DNA of 64,000 nucleotides from Chrysomallon squamiferum (taxonomy: Eukaryota > Mollusca > Gastropoda > Neomphalida > Peltospiridae). The notes under the pieces were generated by a model. It was not told where the DNA came from and ran no database searches. It was given only the letters and a program-made list of their open reading frames with translations. Both the position numbers and the translations under genes were made by a program. Where the stretch lies: assembly GCA_012295275.1 (NCBI GenBank), contig CM022671.1:16290956-16354955 (forward strand), read 5' to 3'. Positions 48,497 through 60,330 of this stretch are shown here, piece by piece; within the stretch, counting starts at the first letter, position 1; each line of letters starts with the position of its first letter.

Positions 48497-50694
48497 CAAC
48501 AGAGGTATATGTAAGTCTTTATGGGTATCTGAAAGAAAGAAAGAAAGAAAGAGAGGGAGAGAGAAAAGAAGCATGGTTTTTGTTTCCTTATTTTGTTTAT
48601 TGGTGGAGGGAGAATTTTGCTATGACAATTTTTGGGAAAAACAGAACAATAATAAGTAAAACAAAACAAAATTAAACAAATCATTACTTTAATTGCTGTG
48701 TGTAAGAACAGGACATTAGTACAAATGTAAATGACCGTTGTTAATCCAAAGTAATCCATCTGAACTGAGACTTAAGTGCCAGACAATGTCTGATTTTCAG
48801 CGAAGGCTATTTGCATGCACAATGACAAACTGATGAGTGAAATAATACTATTTGAATAATACAACTAGTGGCATGATGGCTTGTAAACATGAACTGATCT
48901 GCTTAATGGCCAAAACATATCCCTTTTCCTTCAGATCCAGATGTAAAGTTGAGTAGAGTTTAATTTGAATATCAACTGTGCAAAAAGGTTACAACAGAAA
49001 GGCAAAAATAAAAATAAAAGTGTGTAAACATCAGCTTGTAGAAATTGTTTGAAAATGTGTGAAATCTGATAATGTCAAAAATGTTTACACTAATTAGACA
49101 GCGTACTACTTCATACTCCCCCTACAATTATAATTCAAATGCCAAAGTATTTTCAACAAAGCTATTTCAATAATGATGGAGCAAATAGTGCTTTTGCTTG
49201 TTTTTTTTTCACTAGGTGTTCAAACTCATATTAATGTAACAGGTCTGAATTTAATATATTTTTGATTAATGCATTTTCATAAACAATCATCATTTTGTCA
49301 TGGATTTTACAGATACAAGAAAGAACCATTATGCTAACCAATTTCATACCCAGATAATTTTGATATTCTGAATTATTTAAATATGGAACCGAATTCCAAC
49401 ATTAGTTTGTAAAAACACTTAGTATTAAGCAAACTGTTTTGATAGCCTGTCCTTGTTAGGTCAGTGTGACTGTCTAATCCCATTCATTGGTACAGCTGCT
49501 CTGAAGTATTATGTCTTTATTGTTTTCCTTCAATTTACCATTTTACTTAATGTACGAAACATTATCAACACATCAAAGACTTGTATCAAATTTGATTTGA
49601 TATTTTTATCAAAAGTTTTAACAGTTGTAACCAAATTGAGAGTGTTGTGCCTTGTAATGAAAAATTTACTATGAGGCAATGTATTATGCAGTAGAATGTA
49701 TTTGAAAGTTTGTTTTCTAGGAAAGTTTAACTCATGCATGCAAGATTTGTGAATTATTTAATCATGAATTCATACATCTTGATGATATATATATTCACAA
49801 CTCAGAGACCTGTCCTTGTCAGATATCAACATGATATCCTCAAGATACACCTTTGTAACAACACACCAAACTGTTTGAGAATCAGCACTGGATAGAAACA
49901 GCGGAACAGACACTCCAACAAGAACTGATCCCGTGATCTATCATCCCCCAAGGCCAGCATAGACACGAACTCAGTTGTATCAGATTTAAAAAACATCAGG
50001 ACAAACAGATGGATCAACTCGCGGAGTGACGTGAGACAAGATAAGGAGAGACAACTCAAATGCAGATTGTATTTCAACAACTTGGCAGTAAAAATTTCAT
50101 TAGTCTGAAGAAGAAAAAAAAGGACATGCGAGATCATCCTGACACCTGGAGGATGATTCATGAGATTAGATTCTTAAACTGCACACAAACCATAAATGTT
50201 CACAATAGACATAAACAAGGAGGTTATTGCTATTGTAACTATGTACAAACAAAGTCTTGCAAATGCAAATATTAACTGTTAGTTATAGCGGGATATTTCT
50301 GAGTCTGATACTTTCTTTCTGCACTGCTGTAATATTAATTTTTAAATTCCTTTGTTTTGTCTATTTATTTCTTCTTTCTTATTTCTCTGTTGTTATTTTT
50401 TTTATTATATTACTTTTACTTTCTCTTCTTTTCTTTTTTCTTACATTTTTTTTTTGTTGTTGTTTATTTTTGTTTTTGTTATTTTTTTTTTTGTTTCCTT
50501 GAATGAAGTATTTAAAATATTTAAAATATTTCCCTAAATTATTGTTTTACACAGATCTGATTAAAGTAACAAATCAATACAATTAGTGAAATAAATTATG
50601 AAGCTAAATAAACAAAAATATATTCCTGTATAATAATTCTTTCATAGAAATGAAAGGAGGAACTATATTTTGGTTTATATATATTTTATATTTT

Positions 50695-50727
<33 letters not shown>

Positions 50728-51007
50728 TAATAACATGAACAAATTTTATTTACAGATTATATGGTATTGGACACATGATTAAGAATCACTCAGATAACCA
50801 CAGAAGAAAACAATTGTTATCACTTTCAGCAGCAAAGTATATTTTATATATATAGTATCCAATAAACAGGACAGTAGATATCATGGCCTTTGTTACATCA
50901 TTTGTGAAGCTCTGGTTGGAATGGACTAATTGCTCAATGGGAAATGTTAATGTTAGATAGATATGCAGCATGTTGGTTTATATTGATAATTAACAATAAT
51001 AACAGAA
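48490..51007. other. AT-rich DNA, no gene recognised
   Basis: A pyrimidine-rich plus strand at about 50330-50510 and a (TA)n tract at about 50699-50728. A mixed segment at 49800-50160 holds a 111-codon minus frame (49826-50161) with no recognised similarity. Confidence 0.6.
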
Positions 51008-51530
51008 TATTATCATATAGGTTTTACAATAGATAGCCATATAGGTTTTACAATAGATTATCATGTAGGTTTTTACAATAGATAACCATGTAGGTTTCAC
51101 AATAGATAGCCATGTAGGTTTTTACAATATATAATCCTGTAGGTTTCACCATAGATAACCATGTAGGTTTCACAATAGATTATCATGTAGGTTTCACAAT
51201 AGATAACCATGTAGGTTTCACAATAGACAATCAGTTTTACAATGCATAATCATGTAATTTTTACAACAGATAATCATGTAGGTTTTTACAATAGTATAAC
51301 AGGTAGGTTTCACAATAGATAATCAGTTTTACAATGCATGATCATGTAATTTTTACAACAGATAATCATGTAGGTTTTTACAATATTATAATCAGGTAGG
51401 TTTCGTAATAGATAGCCATGTAGGTTTTACAATAGACAACCATGTAGGTTTTACAATAGATAATCATGTTTTTTTTACAATAGATAATCATGCAGGTTTC
51501 ACAATAGATAATCTTATAGGTTACTATATT
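51008..51530. repeat. 24-25-bp minisatellite, ~20 copies
   Basis: Units of ATCATGTAGGTTTTACAATA followed by GATA repeat head to tail. TAGG occurs at 51018, 51042, 51066, 51091 and 51115. T/C substitutions (TTTTAC or TTTCAC) and small indels distinguish copies. Confidence 0.93.
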
Positions 51531-51534
51531 TACT

Positions 51535-51760
51535 CATACAAGATGAATGAAGCCTCGTGTAAACTGATATCGTGTATGTCAGTCAGATGAATTGCCCGTG
51601 GAACACGCCGTGGTGTCAAGCTACACTCATTTAGAAACTGCAGTAATTAATTGATGAGCCAACAGATGAAACAATTCTCTTGTTTTATCTCAAGTGTGTT
51701 TCGCTCTGTGTGCGTTTTCCTACTGTGAGGTTTGGTTTTCAGAATTCAATTCTGCAAACA
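51535..51760. other. complex island
   Basis: About 225 bp, balanced composition, with GGAACACGCCGTGGTGTC and AGTAATTAATTGATGAG words. The second is a homeodomain-type core. No frame of note. Confidence 0.25.
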
Positions 51761-52470
51761 TTAATAATCTATAAGGATCATGTTCTTCCATTGTGACGAC
51801 ATTTTTGTCAATCTAAATAATGGATAATGTGTGGAAATTTGAATCTTTTAACTAATTAGTTCAAAGTCAACAGCAGAGAGGATCATAAATAATAGGAAGT
51901 AACAATCAATCTTGTGAATGAAAATACATCTCATTATTTTCTTTTTTATAATGAATTATGCAACTTTTTCATATTGTGAAACTTGTACTTTATAAATTAA
52001 TTAATTTAAAAATAACTGAAAGTATTGACTATTAAAAAAAAAAAAAGAATACTGATAAAAAAAAAAAAAAAACCTATAAAAACAGAATTTCTCCTCTTGG
52101 AATACTGTACATGGTTTTCTACCTGTGATTATTAACAAACATGGTTAAAACTGATAAAAAAATTCAAAAATGACTATCTCAAACATACACACTTTAAAAT
52201 TCTATAATACAAATATTACTTTTTCTCAGATTAAATACTATACAAAGAAAGTATTAAAAAAAAAAAAAAAAAATTAGAAGAGGATAATAAAATTCTTACT
52301 TACATTATCCAACAGACCAAAAAAAAACAGCCATCCAGCAGCAGTTCCAAAACAAACCCAATTTTACTGTTATATGTTATTTAATATCACATTCCCATCA
52401 TAGATTAGTCAAAAAAAAAAAAAAAAATACTGAAACCCACATAAACTGGTAGCAACAAATATGCTAACAC
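51761..52470. other. AT-rich spacer with A runs
   Basis: A runs near 52034, 52058, 52256 and 52411. No gene visible. Confidence 0.65.
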
Positions 52471-52800
52471 ATTATAATTTAAACAAAGGAGACAACCCAG
52501 GACTTGCTGTTTGTTTGACCTCGCAAATGATCAGTTAATTAGTAAAGAAAAACAGCCAGAGCAAAGAAAACAAACGAGACATGCTCTGCATGTGCAGTGC
52601 CAGAACCAAGTAATTACAGAGGCCCTCTACTTTTAATTGCGAGGAATAAAGTTTGGTGAGATCATAAATCCTCTCTGCAGAGACTGTTATTGGCCAGTTT
52701 GATGATGTCTTCACTCAGAAGCACTGAGCAACCCAGCCAAAATCTACTGCAAAAAGGATCACACTGTCAGTAACAGCACAGCAAGCTCGATATTAAAACA
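52470..52800. other. complex island, strong conserved-element candidate
   Basis: About 330 bp of single-copy, mixed sequence containing TCAGTTAATTAGTAAAG, AAGTAATTACAGAGGC and TTTTAATTGCGAGG, three TAATTA/TAATTG-type homeodomain cores, as well as TTATTGGCCAG, an inverted CCAAT word. No long open frame. By appearance a developmental enhancer; inference only. Confidence 0.3.
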
Positions 52801-52848
52801 AACACAATCAAAACAGAGGCTTAATATTGATAAATCTGTTGTAGTGCT

Positions 52849-52888
52849 GTCTGTCTGTCTGTCTGTCTGTGTGTGTGTGTGTGTGTGT
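52849..52888. repeat. (CTGT)n(GT)n compound microsatellite
   Basis: Five CTGT units run into GT repeats. Confidence 0.95.
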
Positions 52889-54239
52889 TTGTATCTGAAT
52901 GATCATGTATTTTCTTTCCTTCTATCTATATGTGTTTATGTGTTTGTGTGGATGTATGTATGTACATGTATCTCAAGTGTTATGTATGTATGTGTTTTTA
53001 TCTTTAAATATTCAGAAACTGCATATTTCATGTTCTCATAGTGCTTGTGTCTGTGGTGTTTGTGAAAGTGAAAAGATTTTATTTCTTAAGATTTCCATAT
53101 TAGAAAGAACAGCCTAAGAAAGAAGAACTGTAAACTAATCAAAAACAAATCAATATAAATATATTTACAAAGATATCTAAAAATTTTCTATTTTTCATTT
53201 TTCAAACCAAGACTGAATACAAAGACCTATGGAAAAAGAAAAAAGAAAAAAAAAAAAAAAAAAAAAAAAGAAATCCTATCTCCTTTTTAAAATGTAGAAC
53301 ATAACTGAAGGAGTGTTTCACTGAAATAAAAGTTCTTTTATTGTGAAGATTCAGAGATGTGCAATGTCTGAATCCTTAGTTATCATTTGTGGACCATAAA
53401 TTGTCCTGAGAGTGATTGTTCTGGGATTGATTCACCAGTGAAACTAGCCTGGCCAGCTTTGGCTCTTCTCTCATGTTGGAAATGCACATGATTATTTCAT
53501 TTTTCAGTGCCGAAAAAAAAAAAAATTAAAAATAAAATGTTACTGGGATGTTTCAAACAAATTGAAACAGATCCAAGCAGTGGGATGCTTGACATTTGGT
53601 AATCATGACAAATAGTGTAAGAGAAAAATATTGCCGTGGTGTGTGCTAGCAACAGGAATTATTGCACCACTGAAACATAACTTATTCTTCATTGTAGCTA
53701 ATCAGCAGTCAAACTATCCCAACTGGACCATAATACAAAACTGAGAAAAACTGAAGTATACATATTATATACATCATCTGTTTCATTTGGCATATTAACA
53801 CATAAAAATGGCATGAGATATATCATCTACTTCATTTTGGCATAGTAACAAACTATAAAACTGACTCATTTGCCATTAAATTATTTTTGTCACGTTTAAG
53901 TCTAATTTCAGTTTAAAAAAAAAAAAAAAAAATGTATCTCTTTTTCCCAAGTCAACTGAGCTCCCTGGTTAGAGTGCATCTTTTTAATTATAGTAACTCA
54001 TAGGATGAGTCTTTCTACTCAAAACTGTATTCACTGACTCATTTATCAAAATCCATGTTTATAGGATCTTGCACACAAGTAAAATGGCTGGGACCAACCT
54101 AAAACAATTTTCCATGGAATGGTACTATCAAGTTTCCTTCTGTCATTTAGTCATTATAAAAACAAAAATTATGCTCGAAGCAAATCATGAAAAAAATTGT
54201 AAAAAGATATCACTTACAACTTTCATTCATTCATTAATA
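52889..54239. other. AT-rich DNA with A runs and a tRNA-A-box-like word
   Basis: A run at 53246-53269 and another near 53915-53931. TGAGCTCCCTGGTTAGAGTG at 53957-53976 resembles a tRNA D-arm and A-box. The matching T-arm is not convincing, so this is at most a decayed SINE head. Confidence 0.4.
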
Positions 54240-54560
54240 ATCTGTTAAGAAAGATGATTGTTATAACTGACATAATTGTCTTCTATGTGAAAAAATATAA
54301 GCTATGTGAAAACGATGATGACAGTAATTATAAACAGTTGTTATTAATGACAGTAATTATAAACAGTTGTTATTAATGACATAATTGTCTTCTATGTATA
54401 AACAAAATGACAATAATTGTAAGCAATTGTTATAATTGACACAATTGGCTTCTTTGTGAAAAAAGATAAAACTATGTGAAAAAAGATAAAATTAATGTAA
54501 AAAACGACGACAGTAACAATAATTATTATAAACAATTGTTATTGTATGTCATATAATTGT
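54240..54560. repeat. degenerate ~100-bp tandem repeat with nested 29-bp duplication
   Basis: Units share GACATAATTGTCTTCTATGT, an AAAAGATAAA-type part, and ATTATAAACAGTTGTTATT. A 29-bp segment is exactly duplicated at 54320-54348 and 54349-54377. Confidence 0.8.
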
Positions 54561-54619
54561 CTTCTTCAAAACCAAAACAAAAAAGATACTTCTTCCATTT
54601 ATTTACTTCTTTTTTCTTA

Positions 54620-54960
54620 ATAACGTAATATGTTGTTTGCTCTTCGGAGAGATAACTTAATATTGCTATTTAAGTAGCTGTGACAAAACAGCAAGGTTGA
54701 ATAAACACATGATCTGCCTCAAGAGGTTCAATGAGGCAGAAACAAAGTGATGAAAAAAAACACTGTGACAGATGCTGTTCTTCTTTCAATCAGCGTCCCC
54801 TGTCTTTCTGTTTTGTGAATGTCCAAATCTGTTTTATTATGATAATTTATGCACACATCATCTATATGCAAATGACCTGACATAGTGTGACATTTCCTTG
54901 GAGGTGATGTCACCATTGTATTTGACTTGTACTTTTTCTGGAAGCCATCCTGAGGGAGTA
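54620..54960. other. complex island with POU octamer
   Basis: Single-copy sequence containing a perfect octamer ATGCAAAT at 54866-54873, the classical POU-domain site, within TATATGCAAATGACCTGAC, and a GGAGGTGATGTCACC near-palindrome about 30 bp later. The 62-codon minus frame here is unremarkable. Candidate regulatory element. Confidence 0.3.
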
Positions 54961-55440
54961 ACAGATATCAAAGACAGTATAATGAAATTTTTATTAAAAT
55001 AATTACTTTCAGTGTGATTGAAATTTTATATCTGAAAAAAAAAATTAACTAAATTATTTGGTTTCAAACACTGAAATTAAGTTATTTCAAAATATTGTCT
55101 CAAAAATACCTATTATATCAGTTATTTCCCCTAAGAATATATAATTAATGAGTGACAAAAAAAATAAATAAATAAACAACAGAAAACCAAGACAAATGCT
55201 ATTTCAAACTTATTATTATGATAAACAGTTGTACTAAAATAATTTCAGAAATGTTTTCTTCTCTAAAACATATCGAATTAATAAATAAATAAATAAATAT
55301 TCTGCTTTTGGGGATATGTATCCTAATGTGGAATGCAAATGCATTGACAACTATTGTTTCATTTCTTTTAAAAGTGTGAAAAAAGAAAGAAGAAGAAGAA
55401 GAAAAAGAAAAAGAACTGTGAATGCAAGGTAGCTTAATAA
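54961..55440. other. AT-rich spacer
   Basis: AAAT repeats near 55160 and 55280 and a GAA-rich stretch near 55385-55410. No gene visible. Confidence 0.65.
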
Positions 55441-55740
55441 AATGGGAGTAATTAAAAGTGTCACCTCCAACCATGTGTAATGTGCACTGTTAGCACAGCT
55501 CATTTGAGATTACTGCAGGAGAAGGAAGCAGTTCGATTGTTAAATGTCTCGTTTGTAATGGCTCTTTGAATGTCTTAATTTATGGTGATTGCACAATAGG
55601 AACCTCCACACACAATGGCAGTTCAAATACTGAGTGATTGCAGACATGGTGAGAAACAGAAGGAAATGTAAACAGAACATTTTCTTTTAATTTATTTCTA
55701 AAAACAGAAGCTGTGCGAGCCAGCGCATTATCTGGCACTG
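55440..55740. other. complex island next to the A-box array
   Basis: About 300 bp of mixed-composition single-copy DNA ending in GCGAGCCAGCGCATTATCTG. No frame of note. Could be a conserved element or the remains of the insertion that seeded the array. Confidence 0.25.
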
Positions 55741-55751
55741 GGCTTGGTCTT

Positions 55752-56290
55752 TTAGTTCAGTGGTTAGAGTGCACAGTGCACATTAGTTGGAGTAGAGATT
55801 GGGAGTTTAGTTTAGTGGTTAGAGTGCACAGTGCATGTTAGTTGGTATAGAGATTGGGAGTTTAGTTCAGTGGTTAGAGTTCACAGTGCATGTTAGTTGG
55901 TATAGAGATTGGGAGTTTAGTTCAGTGGTTAGAGTGCACACTGCACATTATTTGAAGTAGAGACTGGACTTTTAGTTCAGTGGTTAGAGTTCACAGTGCA
56001 TGTTAGTTGGAGTAGAGATTGGGAGTTTAGTTCAGTGGTTAGAGTTCACAGTGCACATTAGTTGGAGTAGAGATTGGGAGTTTAGTTCAGTGGTTAGAGT
56101 TCACAGTGCACATTAGTTGGAGTAGAGATTGGGAGTTTAGTTCAGTGGTTAGAGTGCATAGTGCACATTATTTGGAGTAGAGATTGGACTTTTAGTTCAG
56201 TGGTTAGAGTGCACAGTGCACATTAGATGGAATAGAGATTGGAACTTTAGTTCAGTGGTTAGAGTTCACAGTCAGTGTATTTGGTATAGA
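55752..56290 (+). repeat. 55-bp tandem array, each unit bearing a tRNA-like A-box
   Basis: The word TGGTTAGAGT recurs at 55761, 55816, 55871, 55926, 55981, 56036, 56091, 56146, 56201 and 56256: ten copies at exactly 55 bp without a single length change. Each unit carries TTTAGTTCAGTGGTTAGAGT, which matches the D-arm and internal A-box of tRNAs such as tRNA-Ile and tRNA-Lys, where the family usually has TAGCTCAGT-GGTTAGAGC. No cloverleaf or T-arm follows within the unit, so these are not tRNA genes. Differences between copies (GTGCAC or TTCACA, GGGAGT or GGACTT) are substitutions only. Confidence 0.92.
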
Positions 56291-56665
56291 GACTGGACTT
56301 TTAATTCAGTCATTATGTTCATCAGTGAGAACAGTACAGATTATTTAGTTTAGGGTTACAGAGACACTGCACATTATTTGGAGTAGACTGGTTTTATGTT
56401 CATCAGTGAGAACAGTACACATTATTTGGTACAGAGACTGGGCTTTTAATTCAGTCGTTATGTTCATCAGTGAGAACAGTACACATTATTTAGTACAGAG
56501 AATGGGCTTTTATTTCAGTGGTTTGAGTCCAAGAGTGAAGGCAGTGCACACTTTTTGGTATACAGACTGGGTTTTCAATTAAATGGTTAGAGTACATGAG
56601 TGAGTCCAGTGAACACTGGAATACAGATTGGGTTTTTAGTTATATGGTTAGAGCATGAGGAAGGC
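56291..56665 (+). repeat. older, longer-period copies of the A-box repeat
   Basis: Diverged units keep the TTTAATTCAGTCGTTATGTT- and CAGTACACATTATTTGG-type phrases but are spaced about 70 bp apart, with an extra CATCAGTGAGAACAGT block. One copy reads GGTTTGAGTCC (56520-56530), one mismatch from the tRNA B-box GGTTCGAGTCC. Confidence 0.7.
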
Positions 56666-57950
56666 ATGATAGCTGGTCAGTTTTGTATCCTGCTGGTATC
56701 ACAGAATTGTTTTAATAACTTCATGGGACATTTCTTTTATTAACACTAAGCCACAGAATGTTGCTGTAGGATTCCCTGTCTCATATAACTGTTGTTAAAA
56801 AAACAAACAAAAAGAAAAAATGATTAAATGATCAAACTCTGTAACTATTAAAACTGAAATATATTATATCTGGTACTTGTAAGTTTTTCCCTGTCTTCTA
56901 AAAATATATGCAGAAGATACCTTACAGGTAAATGAAAAGTTGTATAATATCTAATTCAGCTCTTATTAAATGGTAGTTCTTAAGATTATGATTCCATATA
57001 AACTGCACCAAAAAGCTATTCTTACACATTAGAAGAAAGGAGTTTTTATATCTTTCTTAGCACACAAATAGGAAAGTTATATAGCAAGATCTTTGAAAAA
57101 AAACATTCATAATGCACTAGAAGAAACAGGGAAACAGCCCCATGGTATTACTGATAAATTCTAATCACCATCAGAACTGTGAGTATAACCGATATCATTT
57201 CTGAAAAAAGTGTTTAATTTGTGTCTGAAAAAAAAAACAACATTTTATTATTACAATAAAACTGTTAGAAACAAATTCACTGTTCTTCTAACATTTAATA
57301 AATCTGTGAAAAGAAGAGTAAGAAAAAAAAAAGCTTTATTTATGGATAGACTCATCTCTGGTTATGGCATCAAATGGCTATAAAACAAGTGTTTATTAAA
57401 GAACATAATGATAAAGGAAGATCTCTTGGCAACATGAAAACAGAACAGCTTTGTGCTATTTTCTTGCCATTATATCCAGTCATTAGGTCTCACTACGTTT
57501 TGTGCTTTACAAAAGCAAAAACAAACTTTCTCTCTTCTCTAGTTTCTCATTTATCAACAAGTTTTCATATCAACTCTTACTTTTTTTCAACAAATTTTCA
57601 GCACGATACACAAAATAATTGAGAGAATCAATGTCGGCAGTGCAAACAGAAAACTATTTGCTGTTTGCCTTTTTCATCATTGACACTGTTCAAAATGCCT
57701 CTGATGCTGAGAAATAAGTTGTTTACTGGCAAACAGTGATATTTAGTTAAAACATGCACGCATTTCCAGGACATATGCTTAACACATACATATTTCACAA
57801 CCATTATCCTACGTATGGATTCCAAATGCAAGACAAATATTGGCAAGAAACAAACAAATATTTTTCTTCACACTGAGCAAATTCTAATTAATGTGACTCT
57901 TCTTGTGAACAAATAGCAATAAATAATGATTGTATAAAACAAAAGAACAG
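56666..57950. other. AT-rich DNA, no gene recognised
   Basis: Ordinary short frames (57374-57622 +, 57628-57846 -) without recognised similarity. No repeats of note. Confidence 0.55.
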
Positions 57951-58140
57951 GTCTTTGTTTTGTGAAGTGGTTTGGCACCAATATCAAAATCTCTAATGGA
58001 TGACCTCATAATCCACGGCAGGTTTGAAATGAATTCTGACAAGGGATTAGCTGTTTGGCATTCAGGAGAAATATGAATTAATGATGTGAATTAATTTTCT
58101 AAAGAAAAATGAAGTAAAATATGGCCTTTTATAGGGATTT
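57950..58140. other. small complex island
   Basis: About 190 bp with words such as CCTCATAATCCACGGCAGG and TGAATTAATGATGTGAATTA. Possible conserved element. Confidence 0.2.
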
Positions 58141-58243
58141 AAAATACTGCATATTAAATTATTATTATTTTTATTGATTGACTTTTTAATTTTTAATTTC
58201 TTTTGGAAATATTTTATTGATATTGTGTATTCCTACAAAAGAA

Positions 58244-58302
<59 letters not shown>

Positions 58303-58326
58303 TAATAATAATAATAATAATAATAA
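58244..58326. repeat. (AAT)n microsatellite, ~27 repeats
   Basis: ATA triplets with a single AAC interruption near 58300. Confidence 0.98.
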
Positions 58327-58599
58327 AAACAGGTGTCTTCAAACTGATCATAACTTTTTCTGTTTAATTTTTAAATATTAATAGCTGGCATTCATCTTTA
58401 CCAAAACTTCTTTCCAAGCAAGCAATTAGCATTAAAAAGCACATTATTAATGGATGGCTAAACAAATGACAGAAACACTTAATTAATAACAGACGGAAAC
58501 AAATTGATGTTAATTATATACAACATCAATGTTAAAACAGAAAATGTATACATCCGTACATCAAAAGGAGCATCTTAAAAAAAAAAAAATGTATGTACT

Positions 58600-58860
58600 T
58601 AATTTCATGCTAACATTTTTAGCACTGTTGTCAGTGAACCCAGCACTCACCTTTAAAACGATGCTTGAAAAGATGTACACCAAGTGACCCCCATTGCCAC
58701 AGATAAAGAGTTAATTTGATGCTAGCTTAATTTCCCTGCATATTTCTGCAGATAAAAACCAGCAGCCCTTTCTTAACCAATGTTTGGCTATAGAAGTACA
58801 TCACTTTCAAACATCCCACTGTTCATCGTAACAGAATGTCTTTTGTCTTAGTATCTTTAT
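58600..58860. other. complex island with minus-strand donor-like site
   Basis: Single-copy, balanced sequence. On the minus strand TTTAAAG is followed by consensus donor GTGAGTGCTG (58648-58657 complement), and an acceptor-like TTTTTATCTGCAG lies about 100 bp upstream. All three frames between them contain stops, so a coding exon is excluded. A non-coding exon or conserved element remains possible. Confidence 0.25.
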
Positions 58861-60330
58861 GAGAAAAAAATACATTAAATTGTTTTCATAACTGTATCAA
58901 GATTTTTTTTTTTTTTTTTAATGTTTATCTTTGGTGATATGAAAGAAATCTTCAAAATATATATTGCATTCTTCCAGTATCTGTGGTTTTGTGTAGTTTT
59001 TTTTTTTTTTTTTTTTTTTTTTGTATGGTTCTAAACTGTTATTTTATTGTCCCTTAAAACAACCTTTTGCTAACAATGAAGTATCACAGTAATGCAAAAA
59101 ATCAACTGATATGGCTTCCAGAATGTCATTTTTGCTACGCTTTTATAATATGTCATTTCTGTCATAGAACTGCATAACACACTAATTTTCATGTGTAGAT
59201 ATAGTGAAAAAGAGTAACTGATCAAATATGAACATATAGTGTGTAAATTGTTTATTTACATTATTTATCTGACTGTCATGTTTTTAAACTATTTCTGTAT
59301 GTCAAAGTCAGAAAAGAATGGAATACATTTTATATATACATGTATATATTTTACATGAACTTATGTTTTGGTCATACTTTATTTTTAGCAAAGTTGGGTT
59401 TGTAACAACACAACTGTTATTACTTGAAAGCAAATACAATGCCTTTAGGTTGTTTATTCATACTACCACAAGGAGATATTGTAGTGAATAAAAAATCCAG
59501 TATCTATCTATCTATCTATCTATATCTATATATATATATATATATATATAATAAATAAAACAGATAATAATAACAGATTTGCATGTAGTTGCTTTGAGTA
59601 CAAGCCTCCTTGTTGCTTTTTTTTTATTTAAAAAAATGGGAATTAATTTAGAGTCCACTGACTAATGCTTGAACCATTATCAAAAACAGAGGTGACAAAG
59701 TAATCATTTATTTTTGACTCAGGAGAATGTGCTGGCTATTCTCTGAGAGTCTCCAGTCTCTGGGGCTCTCATTCCACATTCTTAGTGTCTAAAACTCCCA
59801 AAGATTAATAACACACAACCAAATTACTTCTTTTTATTTGTTTTTAAATTATGTTTTCGTTTTTATGTTCCAGAGGTACCTCTTTACAGTGGAAGAGTGC
59901 TTATTAACTTAACTAAATACTTTTATTATTTTATTTTTTTTAATATAAAAATAACTGAATATTATTTAAAAAAGAACAATAAAAATATTTTCTGTAAAGT
60001 AATATTTGCAACTGAAAGAAGAAGAAAAGAAATAAAGAAATAAAAGCCATTTATTGATCATATACAAAAATAATCTTTACATACTTTTTTATTTATGACC
60101 AAATAATGTAATTATGTTATGCAAAAAAAAAAAAAAAAAGCAACAATAATATAAAGACAATATAGAAGAACAAATCCAAAGATTATAGATAAAAAAATTA
60201 ATCTTTATTTCAACTAATTAATGCAGCAGAGTGCAAAAAAATAACTGCTCTCAATATTTGTATTTTTTGTTATTCCTCTCCATGGCTCCATAGTCAGTAT
60301 TCCTGCAAACACAAATACAATAAATTGTGA
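58861..60330. other. AT-rich DNA with T runs and (TATC)n
   Basis: T runs at about 58903-58919 and 58997-59022. (TATC)n grades into (TA)n at 59501-59551. No gene visible. Confidence 0.65.

Noticed and set aside
48178-48759. 193-codon minus frame, second longest in the window
   Set aside because: Built almost entirely from (TC)n, (CA)n and (TA)n translated as Arg-Glu, Cys-Val and Ile-Tyr runs.
55752-56290. Ten tRNA genes in tandem
   Set aside because: Only the D-arm/A-box part is present in each 55-bp unit; there is no anticodon arm, T-arm or acceptor stem pairing.
58657-58755. Minus-strand coding exon between a TTTTTATCTGCAG acceptor and a GTGAGT donor
   Set aside because: All three frames contain stop codons between the two sites.
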